The notes: generated by a model not told the origin, from the sequence alone. Counted from the first letter of the stretch, positions 36,497 to 48,237 are shown. The stretch is 64,000 bases of DNA from Geobacillus thermoleovorans (GCF_001610955.1 NZ_CP014335.1:2365001-2429000), one strand, 5' to 3'. Translations and numbers: made by a program.

Positions 36497-38326
<1,830 letters not shown>

Positions 38327-38343
38327 TCACCCTCCGTTTCCGT

Positions 38344-38985
38344 TTATTGGCTTACTTTGACCATGGCGGGCCGCAGCACGCGGTCTTTCAGCTTATAACC
38401 TTTTTGCAGCTCCTCAACAACCGTGTTCGGCTCATAGCCTTCCGCTTCCGCCTGCATGACGGCTTGGTGCAAATAAGGGTCAAACGGCTTTCCGACCGCC
38501 TCGATCGCCTCGACGCCTTCTTTCTTCAAGGCGTCAACAAGCGACCGGTACACCATTTCCATCCCTTGCAAAATCGATTTCGCCTGTTCGTTGTCCGTCT
38601 CTATTTTCAACGCGCGTTCAAAGTTGTCAAGCACCGGAAGCAAATCGCTCGCCAAGCTTTGGGCGCGGTATTTTTCAGCCGCTTCCATCTCCTGGCGCGT
38701 CCGGCGGCGGAAGTTTTCAAAATCGGCGTACAGGCGGAGATACCGGTGTTCCATCTCTGAAAGCTTCGCTTCCAATTCGGCGATCTGCGCCTTGGCCGCC
38801 GCCAACTCCTCGGCCGTTGGCGCTTTTTCCGCCGGCTCCGCCGCTTCCTCCCCACCGGCCTCTTCAAGCGGAACGCCGCCTGATTCCCCCTCGGGCTGCG
38901 GGGCGGCTTCTTCCTCGATCGGTTGCTCCCGCTCCGGCTCATCGTATGTAGCTTGTTCCATCACTTGTTTTTCTCCTTGCTCCAT
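38344..38985 (-). CDS. grpE: Nucleotide-exchange factor GrpE
   Basis: Releases ADP from DnaK; 213 residues from the ATG at 38985 (GGAGGTGA five bases upstream). Residues 1-65 are disordered and rich in E, P and A; a long coiled coil covers about 65-130 ([12 protein letters not shown]); the beta domain ends in the conserved V-L-R-P-A-M-V-K-V. The acidic N-terminal tail is somewhat long. Cotranscribed with hrcA, 98 bases away. Confidence 0.96.
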   Translation of the reverse strand: MEQGEKQVMEQATYDEPEREQPIEEEAAPQPEGESGGVPLEEAGGEEAAEPAEKAPTAEELAAAKAQIAELEAKLSEMEHRYLRLYADFENFRRRTRQEMEAAEKYRAQSLASDLLPVLDNFERALKIETDNEQAKSILQGMEMVYRSLVDALKKEGVEAIEAVGKPFDPYLHQAVMQAEAEGYEPNTVVEELQKGYKLKDRVLRPAMVKVSQ

Positions 38986-39083
38986 CGCTTTCACCTCCCT
39001 GCCGGGGCTCTTCCCTTTTATGTATCAATGGCCACAAGGAAAGGATGGATGCGCGATCCATCCGTTATCCAATATGGCCATTC

Positions 39084-40118
39084 TTATTGACTTTGATACC
39101 ATTTCGCGAGCGCGGCCGACAAATCGGAAGCGACACGGTTTAAGACAGTGATGACGCGCGAGTATTCCATGCGCGTTGGACCAAGAATCGCGATCGCCCC
39201 GAGCGGCTCATCGCCGACCGAATACGTCGCTGTAATCAAGCTGCAGTTTTCCATGCCGCGCAGTTCGTTTTCATGCCCGATCGAAACCCGCACTCCTTTT
39301 TGGGTTTGCTTGCGGAGCAGGCGATAAATGTCTTTTTCCTGCTCAATGATGTCCAGAAGCGGGCGCACTTTTTGGATGTCGCTGAACTCCGGCTGGTTGA
39401 GCATATTCGCCTTGCCGGCGAAAAACACTTTTTCTTCTTCAGGGGCATCGAGCGTCTCAATGAGCGTATTGAGCACGCTGTCGTAGTTGCGGATGTGCCG
39501 GCGCAATACGTCGGCCACTTCCGTCTCCATTTTTTCTTTCAAATCAATGAGCGGAACGCCGTTCAACCGCTCGTTGAAAATGTTGACCATTTTTTCGAGG
39601 TCGCCTGCGTCCATCGATGACGGAATCGTCACGACCCGGTTTTCAACATGGCCGGTGTCCGTCACGACGATGGCGACGGCTGTCTGTTCGTTGAGCGGAA
39701 CGATTTGCATCCGCTTCAGTTTGCTTTCTTTAAACGTCGGCCCGAGCGCGATGGATGTATAGTTCGTCAGCTCGGATAAAATTTGCGCCGACTTTTGCAT
39801 CAGTTTTTCCAGCTCATAGATGCGCTCGGCAAACACGGAGCGGATTTTTTGAATGTCCGCCCTTGTCAGCCGCTGCGGCGGCAGCAAATGGTCGACGTAG
39901 TAGCGGTACCCTTTTTCCGACGGCACACGGCCGGAAGAAATGTGCGTTTTTTCAATATAGCCGAGCTCCTCCAAATCCGCCATCTCATTGCGGATCGTCG
40001 CCGAGCTGAACGCGATTTGATGCTTTTTCGATAACGTCCGCGAACCGACCGGCTGCCCAGAACGAATGAAATCGTCGATAATCACCTGCAAAATCAGCAG
40101 TTGGCGGTCCGTTAGCAC
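39084..40118 (-). CDS. hrcA: Heat-inducible repressor HrcA
   Basis: Repressor of class I heat-shock genes that binds CIRCE and needs GroEL for activity; 344 residues. A winged helix covers residues 1-75 ([13 protein letters not shown]); GAF-like and dimer domains follow. GTG at 40118 is the start: AGAGGTGA stands five bases before it and the family begins M-L-T-x-R-Q-L-L. The start codon region carries GTGCTAAC, a CIRCE half-site. First gene of the operon, autoregulated. Confidence 0.95.
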   Translation of the reverse strand: MLTDRQLLILQVIIDDFIRSGQPVGSRTLSKKHQIAFSSATIRNEMADLEELGYIEKTHISSGRVPSEKGYRYYVDHLLPPQRLTRADIQKIRSVFAERIYELEKLMQKSAQILSELTNYTSIALGPTFKESKLKRMQIVPLNEQTAVAIVVTDTGHVENRVVTIPSSMDAGDLEKMVNIFNERLNGVPLIDLKEKMETEVADVLRRHIRNYDSVLNTLIETLDAPEEEKVFFAGKANMLNQPEFSDIQKVRPLLDIIEQEKDIYRLLRKQTQKGVRVSIGHENELRGMENCSLITATYSVGDEPLGAIAILGPTRMEYSRVITVLNRVASDLSAALAKWYQSQ

Positions 40119-40132
40119 GTGTCTCACCTCTG

Positions 40133-40159
40133 TTAGCACTCGAACAATTCGAGTGCTAA
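40133..40159 (-). promoter_or_regulatory. CIRCE operator of the hrcA operon
   Basis: Perfect TTAGCACTC-N9-GAGTGCTAA, the HrcA binding site, 15 bases before the hrcA start and just downstream of its -10 element, so it lies in the 5' leader. Confidence 0.98.
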
Positions 40160-40169
40160 ATCTACTACT

Positions 40170-40198
40170 AGGGTAGCAAATCGCCCGGCAAATGTCAA
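40170..40198 (-). promoter_or_regulatory. Sigma-A promoter of hrcA-grpE-dnaK-dnaJ
   Basis: Minus strand TTGACA (40198-40193), 17-base spacer, TACCCT (40175-40170). The weak -10 next to CIRCE is usual for these operons. The -35 starts four bases after the hemW stop. Confidence 0.75.
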
Positions 40199-40201
40199 TG
40201 T

Positions 40202-41341
40202 TTACATTTCGCCGAGGAACGCGGCAAACACTTCATTGCCGAGCAGCTTGCCTCGTTTGGTCAAGCGGATGTGAGTCTCCGTTTCCTCGAGGCGTCCGTT
40301 TTCGATTTCCCGGCGGATCGCCGCGCCAAATATGTCGTGGAGGTCGCGGCCGAACTTTTGCCGAAAGCAGGCTTTGGACACCCCTTCCGTTTTGCGCAGC
40401 CCTAAAAACATTTCCTCTTCCATCTGCTCGCGAGTGGTCAAGCGGCGCACGTCGCGGTGCGGCCATTGGCCGCGTTCGATCGCGCTGATGTAATGCCGGA
40501 TGGGACCGATATTCGCCCGCCGCACCCCGTGGATATAGCTGTGCGCCCCAGCGCCGATGCCGTAGTACTCCTCGTTGTTCCAGTACGTCAAGTTGTGCCG
40601 GCTTTCAAATCCCGGCAAAGCATAGTTGCTGATTTCGTATTGCCGATAGCCAGCGGCAGCCATCTGCTCCATCGCTGCTTCGTACATCTCGGCTTCCATC
40701 TCTTCGCCCGGTAGACGGAGCCGCCCTTTCCGCCATTCGTTATAAAAAATCGTCCTTGGCTCCAAAATGAGGGAATAAGCAGAAAGATGCGGCACATGAA
40801 GCGAAAACGCCGCTTCTAAATCGGCCGTAAACTGCTCAAGCGTCTGCCCCGGCAAACCGTACATTACATCAATGCTGATGTTCTGAAACCCGACTTCTCT
40901 GGCCAACGCTACAGCCCGTATGACGTCGCCTCGCCGGTGCGTGCGGCCGATCGTTTGCAGAAGCTGATCGTCAAATGTCTGCACCCCCAGGCTCAGCCGA
41001 TTCACTCCGGCATCGCGCAAAATAGCGAGCTTTTCTTTCGTCAAGCCGTCCGGGTTGGCTTCGACGGTAAATTCGGCCGTTTGCGGGTCAAACTGAAAAT
41101 GGCGGTGGATGCTCGCAAGCAAACAGCCGAGCTGCGCCGGCTCAAGCACCGTCGGCGTGCCGCCGCCGATAAACAGCGTCTTGAGTTGGCTGCCAAATTC
41201 CGCCGCCGTCCACACCATTTCTTTGTCCATCGCCCGCAAATAGTCGTCAATCGGCTGGCCGGCGGCGAATACTTTGTTAAAATCGCAATAATGGCAAATA
41301 TGGGCGCAAAATGGAATATGAAAATACGCTGAAACGGCCAT
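40202..41341 (-). CDS. hemW: Haem chaperone HemW (radical SAM, HemN-like)
   Basis: Radical-SAM protein of the HemW/YqeR type, 379 residues. The cluster motif is C-x-x-x-C-x-x-C in F-C-A-H-I-C-H-Y-C near residue 11; G-G-G-T-P-T near 60. The C-terminal HemN-like domain is present. HemW inserts haem into respiratory enzymes and is often misnamed oxygen-independent coproporphyrinogen oxidase; the shorter length and motif favour HemW. The ATG has GGAGGAGG. It lies between lepA and hrcA, as in B. subtilis. Confidence 0.93.
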   Translation of the reverse strand: MAVSAYFHIPFCAHICHYCDFNKVFAAGQPIDDYLRAMDKEMVWTAAEFGSQLKTLFIGGGTPTVLEPAQLGCLLASIHRHFQFDPQTAEFTVEANPDGLTKEKLAILRDAGVNRLSLGVQTFDDQLLQTIGRTHRRGDVIRAVALAREVGFQNISIDVMYGLPGQTLEQFTADLEAAFSLHVPHLSAYSLILEPRTIFYNEWRKGRLRLPGEEMEAEMYEAAMEQMAAAGYRQYEISNYALPGFESRHNLTYWNNEEYYGIGAGAHSYIHGVRRANIGPIRHYISAIERGQWPHRDVRRLTTREQMEEEMFLGLRKTEGVSKACFRQKFGRDLHDIFGAAIRREIENGRLEETETHIRLTKRGKLLGNEVFAAFLGEM

Positions 41342-41382
41342 CGGTCCTCCTCCTTTCAGCCGGCGGCGCCGCAGGAAACAAA

Positions 41383-41411
41383 CAAGGCTATCCCCAACGG
41401 AGACAGCCTTG
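41383..41411 (-). terminator. Hairpin between lepA and hemW
   Basis: CAAGGCTGTC pairs with GATAGCCTTG (one wobble) around a nine-base loop, then TTTGTTT on the minus strand. It starts six bases after the lepA stop codon; read-through is needed for hemW unless it has its own promoter. Confidence 0.7.
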
Positions 41412-41415
41412 CTCG

Positions 41416-43245
41416 TTATTTTTTCTGGTCGTCGATTTTCAAGACGGCCATAAACGCTTCTTGCGGCACTTCGACCGACCCGATTTGTTTCATCCGCTTC
41501 TTTCCTTCTTTTTGCTTCTCAAGCAGCTTCCGCTTCCGCGACACGTCGCCGCCGTAACATTTTGCGAGCACGTTTTTGCGCAACGCTTTGATTGTCGAAC
41601 GGGCGATGACCTTGTTGCCGATCGCCGCCTGCACCGGCACTTCAAATTGCTGGCGTGGAATCAAATCTTTCAGCTTTTCAACGATCGCTTTGCCGCGCTC
41701 GTACGCAGAGTCGCGGTGAACGATAAACGATAAGGCATCGATTTTTTCGCCGTTTAGCAAAATATCCATCTTGACGAGATTGGACGGCCGGTAGCCGATC
41801 AATTCGTAGTCGAATGACGCGTACCCTTTTGTGTTCGACTTTAAAGCGTCGAAAAAGTCGTAGACGATCTCGGAGAGCGGAATATCGTAAATAAGCATGA
41901 CGCGCTTTTCATCCAAATATTGCATATCGACAAACGTGCCGCGCTTTCCTTGACACAGCTCCATCACCGGACCGACATAGTCGTTTGGCACCATGATCGT
42001 CGCTTTCACATACGGTTCTTCAATGCGGTCGATTTTTTGCGGGTCGGGCATGTTCGTCGGGTTGTCGACGTCAACTTCCGTTCCGTCGGTCAAATGCACC
42101 TTGTAAACGACGCTCGGCGCGGTCGTGATCAAATCGATATGAAATTCGCGCTCGAGCCGCTCTTGGATGATTTCCATATGAAGCAAGCCGAGAAATCCAC
42201 AGCGGAAGCCGAACCCAAGCGCCTGCGACGTTTCCGGCTCAAAGTGGAGCGCCGCATCGTTCAATTGCAGCTTCTCGAGCGCCTCGCGCAAATCGTTGTA
42301 GCGCGCCGTATCGATCGGATACATCCCGCAAAACACCATCGGATTGAGCTTCCGATAGCCCGGGAGCGGTTCAGCTGCCGGCCGTTCGGCATCGGTGATC
42401 GTATCGCCGACGCGCGTATCTTTCACGTTTTTAATCGAGGCGGTCAAATAGCCGACATCACCGACCGTCAATTCGTCGACGACTTTTTGCTTCGGCGTGA
42501 ACACGCCGACTTCCGTCACTTCAAACTCCTTGCCGGTCGACATCATTTTAATGCGCTGCCCTGGCTTCACCGTTCCGTCGACGACGCGGACATAGGCGAC
42601 GACGCCGCGGTACGGGTCATAAAGGGAATCAAAAATGAGCGCCTTCAGCGGCGCATCCGGATCACCCGAGGGAGCCGGAATTTTTTCGACGATTTTTTCC
42701 AAAATTTCTTCGATGCCGATGCCGACTTTGGCCGAAGCAAGCACCGCGTCAGAGGCGTCCAAACCGATGACATCCTCAATTTCTTGACGCACCCGCTCCG
42801 GTTCAGCGCTTGGCAAATCGATTTTGTTAATGACCGGCAAAATTTCTAAATTGTTGTCGATCGCCAAATACACGTTGGCGAGCGTCTGCGCTTCAATGCC
42901 TTGCGCCGCATCGACGACCAAAATCGCCCCTTCGCAAGCGGCCAAGCTGCGCGACACTTCGTACGTAAAGTCGACGTGGCCCGGCGTGTCGATCAAATGG
43001 AAAATATACTCTTCGCCATTTTTCGCTTTATATGTCAACTGAACCGCATTCAATTTAATCGTGATGCCGCGCTCGCGCTCAAGCTCCATCGTATCGAGCG
43101 TCTGCTCGCGCAATTCACGCTCCGACAGCGCCCCCGTCTTTTCCAAAATGCGGTCCGCCAGCGTCGATTTTCCGTGGTCAATGTGAGCAATAATCGAAAA
43201 ATTGCGGATCCGTTCCTGCCGTTTCAACCGTTCTTCCCGGTTCAT
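41416..43245 (-). CDS. lepA: Elongation factor 4 (LepA)
   Basis: Ribosome-binding GTPase that back-translocates or remodels ribosomes; 609 residues. G1 is A-H-I-D-H-G-K-S-T near residue 20, G3 D-T-P-G-H near 86, G4 N-K-I-D near 140. The C-terminal LepA-specific domain ends in a Lys-rich tail ([12 protein letters not shown]). The ATG lies 43 bases after a good sigma-A promoter. Confidence 0.97.
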   Translation of the reverse strand: MNREERLKRQERIRNFSIIAHIDHGKSTLADRILEKTGALSERELREQTLDTMELERERGITIKLNAVQLTYKAKNGEEYIFHLIDTPGHVDFTYEVSRSLAACEGAILVVDAAQGIEAQTLANVYLAIDNNLEILPVINKIDLPSAEPERVRQEIEDVIGLDASDAVLASAKVGIGIEEILEKIVEKIPAPSGDPDAPLKALIFDSLYDPYRGVVAYVRVVDGTVKPGQRIKMMSTGKEFEVTEVGVFTPKQKVVDELTVGDVGYLTASIKNVKDTRVGDTITDAERPAAEPLPGYRKLNPMVFCGMYPIDTARYNDLREALEKLQLNDAALHFEPETSQALGFGFRCGFLGLLHMEIIQERLEREFHIDLITTAPSVVYKVHLTDGTEVDVDNPTNMPDPQKIDRIEEPYVKATIMVPNDYVGPVMELCQGKRGTFVDMQYLDEKRVMLIYDIPLSEIVYDFFDALKSNTKGYASFDYELIGYRPSNLVKMDILLNGEKIDALSFIVHRDSAYERGKAIVEKLKDLIPRQQFEVPVQAAIGNKVIARSTIKALRKNVLAKCYGGDVSRKRKLLEKQKEGKKRMKQIGSVEVPQEAFMAVLKIDDQKK

Positions 43246-43287
43246 CGTCTCTCACTCCTGCTTCTTCGCAAAACTACACTAGCTTTG

Positions 43288-43316
43288 ATTATAGCAACAG
43301 CGCGAAGAAGATTCAA
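43288..43316 (-). promoter_or_regulatory. Sigma-A promoter of lepA
   Basis: Minus strand TTGAAT (43316-43311), 17-base spacer, TATAAT (43293-43288). Confidence 0.75.
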
Positions 43317-43445
43317 TGATGAACGAAAAGCCAAGCCGCCGTTCGGGCTTTCCGGAAAGACGCGAAACGGCCAGAGCCGCGCCAAGAAAACAATCGACAA
43401 TATGGAAAGCGCAGCACTTTGTGCTCCAGCCGGCGGACGGCGTCC

Positions 43446-43472
43446 AAAAGAAAAAGCCGCCATTGTGACGGC
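43446..43472 (-). terminator. Terminator of gpr-spoIIP-yqxA
   Basis: GCCGTC pairs with GGCGGC (one wobble) around a five-base loop, followed by TTTTTCTTTT on the minus strand, 30 bases after the yqxA stop. Confidence 0.75.
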
Positions 43473-43502
43473 ACGTTCCTGTTTCGTCCGCACATGAACG
43501 GG

Positions 43503-43841
43503 CTAGTCCAACACCCGGCCGACGAGCGAAAACAGCATTTCCATGAGCGCGGTGACGGCATCGGCAAAAAGTTGGCCGAGCCTAGAGAACAAGTTGAACG
43601 TTTTCAGCTCGCGAATCGTTTCTTGCTTTTCTCCTAAATCTCCAGCAACGACCGGCCGGCCAAACACCGCCGCTTCCACCTCACCATTTTCCCTTTTTTT
43701 CATATCGATGACGGATGGAAACGACGGATCGGCATAACCGCGCATCCGTTCCATGCCGCGATGCGCCTCTTGCATGCCAAACAACACGCCGAAAAAAAGA
43801 AGAAAGATCGCTAGAGTAAAGCGGATGAACCATCGTGCCAT
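43503..43841 (-). CDS. yqxA: YqxA family protein (DUF3679)
   Basis: 112-residue protein with one N-terminal membrane helix (about residues 7-24, F-T-L-A-I-F-L-L-F-F-G-V-L-F-G) and a soluble remainder, function unknown. Same length and place as B. subtilis YqxA, downstream of spoIIP. The 12-base gap to spoIIP suggests joint transcription in the mother cell. Confidence 0.85.
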   Translation of the reverse strand: MARWFIRFTLAIFLLFFGVLFGMQEAHRGMERMRGYADPSFPSVIDMKKRENGEVEAAVFGRPVVAGDLGEKQETIRELKTFNLFSRLGQLFADAVTALMEMLFSLVGRVLD

Positions 43842-43853
43842 AGTGACGCTCCT

Positions 43854-45053
43854 TTACTTTTTCTCCGCCGGAGCCGGCGCTTCGACTTTTTCCGCCTGCC
43901 AATAATAGTCGCTGAATACGTCAGCGAGCGCCGACACGGAACGAAACAACTCCGTAAACGTATTGTCAACACCGCCGACTTCAATTAAAATCGCGTTTTC
44001 CGATAAATCTTGATTAAACTTGCCGTTCGTCCCGGCTCCTTTTTTCTCGATCACCCCGCGGCTCAACCCTGGATATTTCTTTTGCAGCAACTGATGCAAC
44101 GCGGTAGCCAGCTGCAAGTTTTTCTCGTATGTCGCGTTTTCTCCGCCAATAATGAATGCGACACGCGCATAATCAACGCCGTTGATCGTAGCCGTCGTAT
44201 ATTTCCGCCGCCGCGAATCGCGATGGATATCGATGAAGTAGTGCAAGTCACGATTTTGCTTCATTGCTGCGACCACTGTTTGGCGGGACATATCATACGA
44301 TTGGGAGTATTTCATCCCTTTCTTTAACAATTCGCTGACAATGTCGATTTTGCTCACTTCAGCCCCGATGCCGCGCTTTTCCAGTTCTTCCGCTAACTTT
44401 TCCCCCACTTTTGTGATGTTGACCGTCGGGTGAAACGCCAAATCCGGGTCAGTGACCCCTTTGAGCGCCGGCAAAAACGACTCATGCGTATGGGTATTGT
44501 AAATGTAGACCACTTTTTTCCCTCCGGTCGTCTGCGATGGCGGGGGAACCGGTTTTTCATCTTCGTTCTTGTTTGCTTGTTCGAGTTCATCGACCGAGGC
44601 TTGCCGTTCCGCAAGCATCGCCTCAAGCGGCGGCGCTGATTCGTATGGCATGTTCGTATAATCCGTTCCTTCACCAGCGATGAGAATTTTGCTGTCATAA
44701 AGGGCAAAGCCCGGCAGCTCGCTGCCAAGCAGGCTGCGCGGGTCATCGGGATTGATGCTCGTCGCCAGGCGGAACAATAGCGATGAGTAATTCGTCTGCC
44801 GCCGATCTTTCGGCAGCAGCTGCGCAAAATATCGATTTTCCAAGGCGAACAGACGAATGAACGTCTCTTCCGGAAAATGGGCCGCCATATCGTTCAGCGA
44901 TGATGACGACGGACGGTATTCCGGCCGCAGCGATGTGAGCGCTCCGACAAGCATAAACATCATCATGCAGCCAAGGATGATGAGCATCAACAGTTTCTTT
45001 ATGCTGGCTCCTGGAATCGCGATCATGACGTTTGGGGAGCGCCATCGTTTCAT
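43854..45053 (-). CDS. spoIIP: Stage II sporulation protein P
   Basis: Peptidoglycan amidase and endopeptidase of the SpoIIDMP engulfment machine; 399 residues. One membrane anchor at about residues 18-42; the enzymatic domain lies outside. Catalytic-region motifs N-T-H-T-H-E-S near residue 185 and F-I-D-I-H-R-D-S near 275 hold the zinc-binding His and Glu. The last part has I-L-I-E-V-G-G-V-D-N. A sigma-E-like promoter precedes it, as expected for mother-cell expression. It sits between gpr and yqxA. Confidence 0.95.
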   Translation of the reverse strand: MKRWRSPNVMIAIPGASIKKLLMLIILGCMMMFMLVGALTSLRPEYRPSSSSLNDMAAHFPEETFIRLFALENRYFAQLLPKDRRQTNYSSLLFRLATSINPDDPRSLLGSELPGFALYDSKILIAGEGTDYTNMPYESAPPLEAMLAERQASVDELEQANKNEDEKPVPPPSQTTGGKKVVYIYNTHTHESFLPALKGVTDPDLAFHPTVNITKVGEKLAEELEKRGIGAEVSKIDIVSELLKKGMKYSQSYDMSRQTVVAAMKQNRDLHYFIDIHRDSRRRKYTTATINGVDYARVAFIIGGENATYEKNLQLATALHQLLQKKYPGLSRGVIEKKGAGTNGKFNQDLSENAILIEVGGVDNTFTELFRSVSALADVFSDYYWQAEKVEAPAPAEKK

Positions 45054-45087
45054 ATTCCCACCCTTTCCCGGCTTGTCTCCTCAGTTT

Positions 45088-45115
45088 AACGTATGGCCAA
45101 GCGGGAAAAGATAGA
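45088..45115 (-). promoter_or_regulatory. Candidate sigma-E promoter of spoIIP
   Basis: Minus strand CATACGTT (45095-45088) resembles a sigma-E -10; the region 14 bases upstream (TTCTATC) matches the -35 only partly. The call rests on the -10 and on the known sigma-E control of spoIIP in B. subtilis. Confidence 0.45.
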
Positions 45116-45127
45116 ACTGTTTTTTGT

Positions 45128-46246
45128 TTAATGGGTGTAGGAGCCGACATTGCCTTGGTCGACTTGCCGATGCAGCGCCGCATTCAAGCCGCCGGCTAAT
45201 AAGTTGGCCATATCGCCGATAAACGAATCGATCTCTTTTGGAGTCACCATCAAATTATGCCCGAGCGGGGCGAGCACTTCATAGATGAGACGCCGCTTTT
45301 CTTCATCGCCAAGCGTGCCGACCATGCCAAGAAACGTCGACCGTTCTTGCGGCGACGGCATGTCTTGTTCCGTCAATTTTCGTTTGCGCCCAAACGTCCA
45401 GCCCGCCGGAGCGAGCGCGCTTGACGGCCGTTTCCCTTCGCGCATTTCGCGGCCGAAGTGCTTCAAAATGAAATCGATCGTGTCGCTCGTGATGGAGACC
45501 GCATCGACAACCGTCGGAACGCCGATCGAAATGACCGGAATGCCAAGCGTTTCATAGCTTAACTCTTTCCGCTTGTTGCCGACCCCGGAGCCAGGATGGA
45601 TGCCGGTGTCAGAAATTTGAATCGTCGCGTTGACCCGTTCGATCGAGCGGGCAGCCAAGGCGTCAATCACAATGACAAAATCCGGCTTTGTTTTCCGGAC
45701 GACGCCGTCGATAATGTCGCTTGTTTCAATCCCGGTCGTCCCCATCACCCCCGGAGCAAGGGCGCTCACCGGCCGGAAGCCTTCCTCGACGCTTTCCGGC
45801 TGCAGCTGGAACAAATGACGGGTGACAAGCACGTTTTCCACCGTGAGCGGCCCGAGCGCGTCCGGGGTGACGTTTTGGTTGCCGAGCCCGACGATCAAGC
45901 AGCTCGCTTGATCGGGAATGCGGAGCCGCTTGAAAAAGGCGCTGAGCTGCTCGGAAAAAATGCGCTGCACGTTTTGCTGCAGCTCGGTGTTTTGTTCGCG
46001 GATGCCTTGCGCTTCAATCGTCACGTAGTGGCCTGGCTTTTTGCCGATCGAGGCCGCTCCTTGTTCCGTGACATGCACATGCGACAGCTTGACGCCGTTG
46101 ATCTCCTCGTCATGAATGATGACCCCCTCAATCGGCGCGGCGCTTTCTTGTTTTTGCTGCAAGCGCTCCTCGAGTGCGATCTCATGCGCTTCGATCGCTA
46201 AATCCGTGCGCACCGAGTACTGGCGTAAATCGAGCGGCTGTTCCAT
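45128..46246 (-). CDS. gpr: Germination protease GPR
   Basis: Aspartate-type protease (family A25) that degrades small acid-soluble spore proteins at germination; 372 residues from the ATG at 46246, which has GGGGAGG six bases upstream. Made as a zymogen in the forespore. The N-terminal R-T-D-L-A-x-E, near residue 12, is the autoprocessing site and mimics the SASP cleavage site. Conserved D-A-L-A-A-R near 200 and the G-V-G-N-K-R region follow. The start at 46261 is too close to its own site. A sigma-F/G-type promoter precedes it. Confidence 0.95.
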   Translation of the reverse strand: MEQPLDLRQYSVRTDLAIEAHEIALEERLQQKQESAAPIEGVIIHDEEINGVKLSHVHVTEQGAASIGKKPGHYVTIEAQGIREQNTELQQNVQRIFSEQLSAFFKRLRIPDQASCLIVGLGNQNVTPDALGPLTVENVLVTRHLFQLQPESVEEGFRPVSALAPGVMGTTGIETSDIIDGVVRKTKPDFVIVIDALAARSIERVNATIQISDTGIHPGSGVGNKRKELSYETLGIPVISIGVPTVVDAVSITSDTIDFILKHFGREMREGKRPSSALAPAGWTFGRKRKLTEQDMPSPQERSTFLGMVGTLGDEEKRRLIYEVLAPLGHNLMVTPKEIDSFIGDMANLLAGGLNAALHRQVDQGNVGSYTH

Positions 46247-46277
46247 GTCGTTCCTCCCCATTTCTGCCGTTTTCTTT

Positions 46278-46308
46278 TATTGTCGCCGCAATCAGGCCCG
46301 GTCATTCA
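46278..46308 (-). promoter_or_regulatory. Sigma-F/sigma-G promoter of gpr
   Basis: Minus strand TGAATG (46308-46303), 15-base spacer, GGCGACAATA (46287-46278). The -10 fits the sigma-F pattern GGnnAnAnT exactly. The start of transcription would be about 25 bases before the gpr ATG. Confidence 0.65.
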
Positions 46309-46339
46309 TGTTTCGTAAAGGATTTTCGCTTGAACACTC

Positions 46340-46368
46340 TTGCATAATCCAAACACGTTTGATAGAAT
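46340..46368 (+). promoter_or_regulatory. Sigma-A promoter of rpsT
   Basis: TTGCAT (46340-46345), 17-base spacer, TAGAAT (46363-46368). It stands back to back with the gpr promoter. Confidence 0.75.
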
Positions 46369-46382
46369 AACACTTGTTCTTC

Positions 46383-46398
46383 CTGTTGTTCACAACAG
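46383..46398 (+). promoter_or_regulatory. Leader hairpin of rpsT
   Basis: CTGTTGT pairs with ACAACAG around a two-base loop (realistically five pairs and a larger loop) in the short 5' leader, about 30 bases before the start. It might serve autoregulation or stabilise the mRNA; no S20-binding site is recognised. Confidence 0.4.
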
Positions 46399-46429
46399 AA
46401 AGTAGGAATGGTAACGGAGGTGAACGAAC

Positions 46430-46699
46430 GTGGCTAACATCAAATCAGCGATCAAACGCGCGAAAACGAGCGAAAAGCGCCGGGCTCACAACGCCTCGAT
46501 GAAATCGGCCATGCGTACGGCGATCAAAAAATTTGAAGCGCTTGTTGAATTGAAAGACGTGGAAAAAGCGCGCGAGGCATTCATTATTGCGTCGAAAAAA
46601 TTAGACAAAGCTGCAAGCAAAGGCCTTATCCATAAAAACGCCGCCAGCCGGCAAAAATCGCGCTTAGCGAAAAAATTGAACAGCATCCAAGCTTCCTAA
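46430..46699 (+). CDS. rpsT: 30S ribosomal protein S20
   Basis: Primary 16S-binding protein, 89 residues, rich in K and A, three-helix bundle. Starts [12 protein letters not shown] with a GTG codon behind GGAGGTGA; the family motif N-x-S-x-K-S-x-x-R-T lies near residue 22. Monocistronic, with its own promoter and a perfect terminator. It runs opposite to the surrounding genes gpr and holA. Confidence 0.97.
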   Translation: MANIKSAIKRAKTSEKRRAHNASMKSAMRTAIKKFEALVELKDVEKAREAFIIASKKLDKAASKGLIHKNAASRQKSRLAKKLNSIQAS

Positions 46700-46701
46700 T
46701 C

Positions 46702-46731
46702 AAAAACGACCTGGCGCCAGGTCGTTTTTTT
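46702..46731 (+). terminator. Terminator of rpsT
   Basis: Perfect palindrome AAAACGACCTGG-CGCCAGGTCGTTTT followed by TTTTG; a strong intrinsic terminator. Confidence 0.95.
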
Positions 46732-46771
46732 GTTTTTCTTTATGTTCACGGCAAACGGCCGGGCGATCGCT

Positions 46772-47818
46772 TCACCGCCGGCCGTGACGCCCCGCTTGCG
46801 CCGGGCGGGTGCCCCACCGCATCAGAAGCAGCTCAACGGCCAACCGGCGATCGACCGCTCCGCTTTTCACCTCGTAATCGGCGTCAGCGAGCTCGTTGAT
46901 CGCCTCAGCAAGCTCTCCGTCAGCGAAGTGGGCCGCTTGAGCAAGAGCGAGCTTGACGCGGAACGGGTGCACCTTGAGCGCCGCAGCAATTTGCGCCTGC
47001 CCGTAGCCTAAGGAGGCAAGCCATTTCACTTGCGAAAGCAAGCGGAAATGGGCGGCGAGCAGCGCCAAAATTTTGATCGGCTCTTCATTGTTTTCAAGCA
47101 GATCATAAAACGTCTGCAACGCTGCTGGAATGTCGCGCTTCGCCACTTGCTCGACAAGCACAAATACGTTTTCTTCCGGCGTGCGGGCGACAAGCCGCTC
47201 AACCGCCGCCGCCTCGATGGTTCCGCCCGATCCGGCAAACAGGGCCAATTTATCGATTTCATTCGCCAAGGCGGAAAGCTGCGTCCCGGCCCGCCGCAAC
47301 AGGACATCAATCGCCTCGTCGCTTGCTTGCGCCCCTTGGCTCTCGATGCGGCGCCGCACCCAGGCACGCAGCTCCGCTTCGGCGAGCGGGGCGGCGATGA
47401 CGACTTCGCTTTGCTCTTTGGCGAGCTTCGTAATTTTTTTTCGCTCATCAAGCTTCTCGTACGGCGCGAAAAAGACGACGATCGAAAACGGCGACGGCGC
47501 CTTCAAGTACGCCTCCAGCTTCGCCAAATCATGTTCGATCTCCTTCTCTTTTTCAGACGTAAAAAAATATGGATGCTTGATGAGAATGACACGCCGCTCG
47601 CCGAAAAACGGCGCCGTCTCGGCCTCCTCAAGCGCCGCCTCGATCGGCGTTTCCTCGCAGTCGTACACAGCCAAGTTCCACTCCCGCTCCTCCGGGCCAA
47701 GCGCTGCGTTCACCAATCGCTCATACGTTTCCATTAATAAAAACGGCTCATTGCCGTATAATAAATAAAGAGGAGAAAAACGCCGTTTTTCAATGTTTCC
47801 CCATACGCGTTCCAACAT
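46772..47818 (-). CDS. holA: DNA polymerase III subunit delta (HolA)
   Basis: Clamp-loader delta subunit (YqeN) that opens the sliding clamp; 347 residues from the ATG at 47818. Three-domain architecture: a RecA-like domain (residues 1-140, with L-L-Y-G-N-E near 20), a helical middle and a C-terminal collar (from about 210, with L-A-A-H-F-R-L-L near 255). The C-terminus is basic. The ribosome site (GGAGACGG) is fair. It follows comEC at a distance, as in B. subtilis. Confidence 0.93.
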   Translation of the reverse strand: MLERVWGNIEKRRFSPLYLLYGNEPFLLMETYERLVNAALGPEEREWNLAVYDCEETPIEAALEEAETAPFFGERRVILIKHPYFFTSEKEKEIEHDLAKLEAYLKAPSPFSIVVFFAPYEKLDERKKITKLAKEQSEVVIAAPLAEAELRAWVRRRIESQGAQASDEAIDVLLRRAGTQLSALANEIDKLALFAGSGGTIEAAAVERLVARTPEENVFVLVEQVAKRDIPAALQTFYDLLENNEEPIKILALLAAHFRLLSQVKWLASLGYGQAQIAAALKVHPFRVKLALAQAAHFADGELAEAINELADADYEVKSGAVDRRLAVELLLMRWGTRPAQAGRHGRR

Positions 47819-47884
47819 GTTCCCGTCTCCATTCCCTAGCAAACGTCTCTGCTAGAAAAGATACACCGTTTTTCGTCATTTTAC

Positions 47885-47920
47885 AAGGGAACCGGCTGCC
47901 GAAAAAACCGGTTCCCCTTT
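47885..47920. terminator. Strong hairpin upstream of holA
   Basis: AAGGGAACCGG pairs with CCGGTTCCCCTT (11 bp) around 12 bases. On the plus strand TTATAT follows, on the minus strand TTGTAAAA; neither is a perfect U-tract. It may stop transcripts from either side in this gap. Confidence 0.55.
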
Positions 47921-47936
47921 ATATAAACGCCAGCCT

Positions 47937-47955
47937 ATAAGTCCTAGGACCTTAT
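47937..47955. repeat. Near-perfect palindrome upstream of yqzM
   Basis: ATAAG, then GA-flanked CCTAGG core, then CTTAT: the 10-base centre GTCCTAGGAC is an exact palindrome, and the ATAAG/CTTAT arms match with one base offset. It resembles a dimeric repressor site, but no regulator is known for it. Confidence 0.35.
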
Positions 47956-48102
47956 TGGCCAGCGGGTTATTTTTATGTTTTCCCGGCTGTTTGAAAGTAT
48001 TTGTGTCAACTGTTGTCAAGGAAGGAAAAGAAGCGAGCGGCGGTAGATTTTTCACGCGTTTTCGTCTATACTAAAAATGATTGAACGAGGAGGGGGAAAA
48101 CG

Positions 48103-48237
48103 ATGAACGTATTTGAAAAGGAAGTGCAAAGCCAACGAAATGACGCCGTCGATTCCGCCGTCGGATTCATCGTGTCGTTCGGCTTTTTCGCTACCATGTT
48201 CATCATCGCCACATTGATCGAATTTTTCGGTCGATAA
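48103..48237 (+). CDS. yqzM: Small membrane protein YqzM, 44 residues
   Basis: Short gene between comEC and holA, as in B. subtilis. ATG at 48103 behind GAGGAGGGGG; TAA at 48235. The charged N-terminus M-N-V-F-E-K-E-V is followed by one helix (about residues 20-42, G-F-I-V-S-F-G-F-F-A-T-M-F-I-I-A-T) and a final G-R. Function unknown. Its own terminator follows; a TATACT at 48067 could be the -10. Confidence 0.85.
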   Translation: MNVFEKEVQSQRNDAVDSAVGFIVSFGFFATMFIIATLIEFFGR

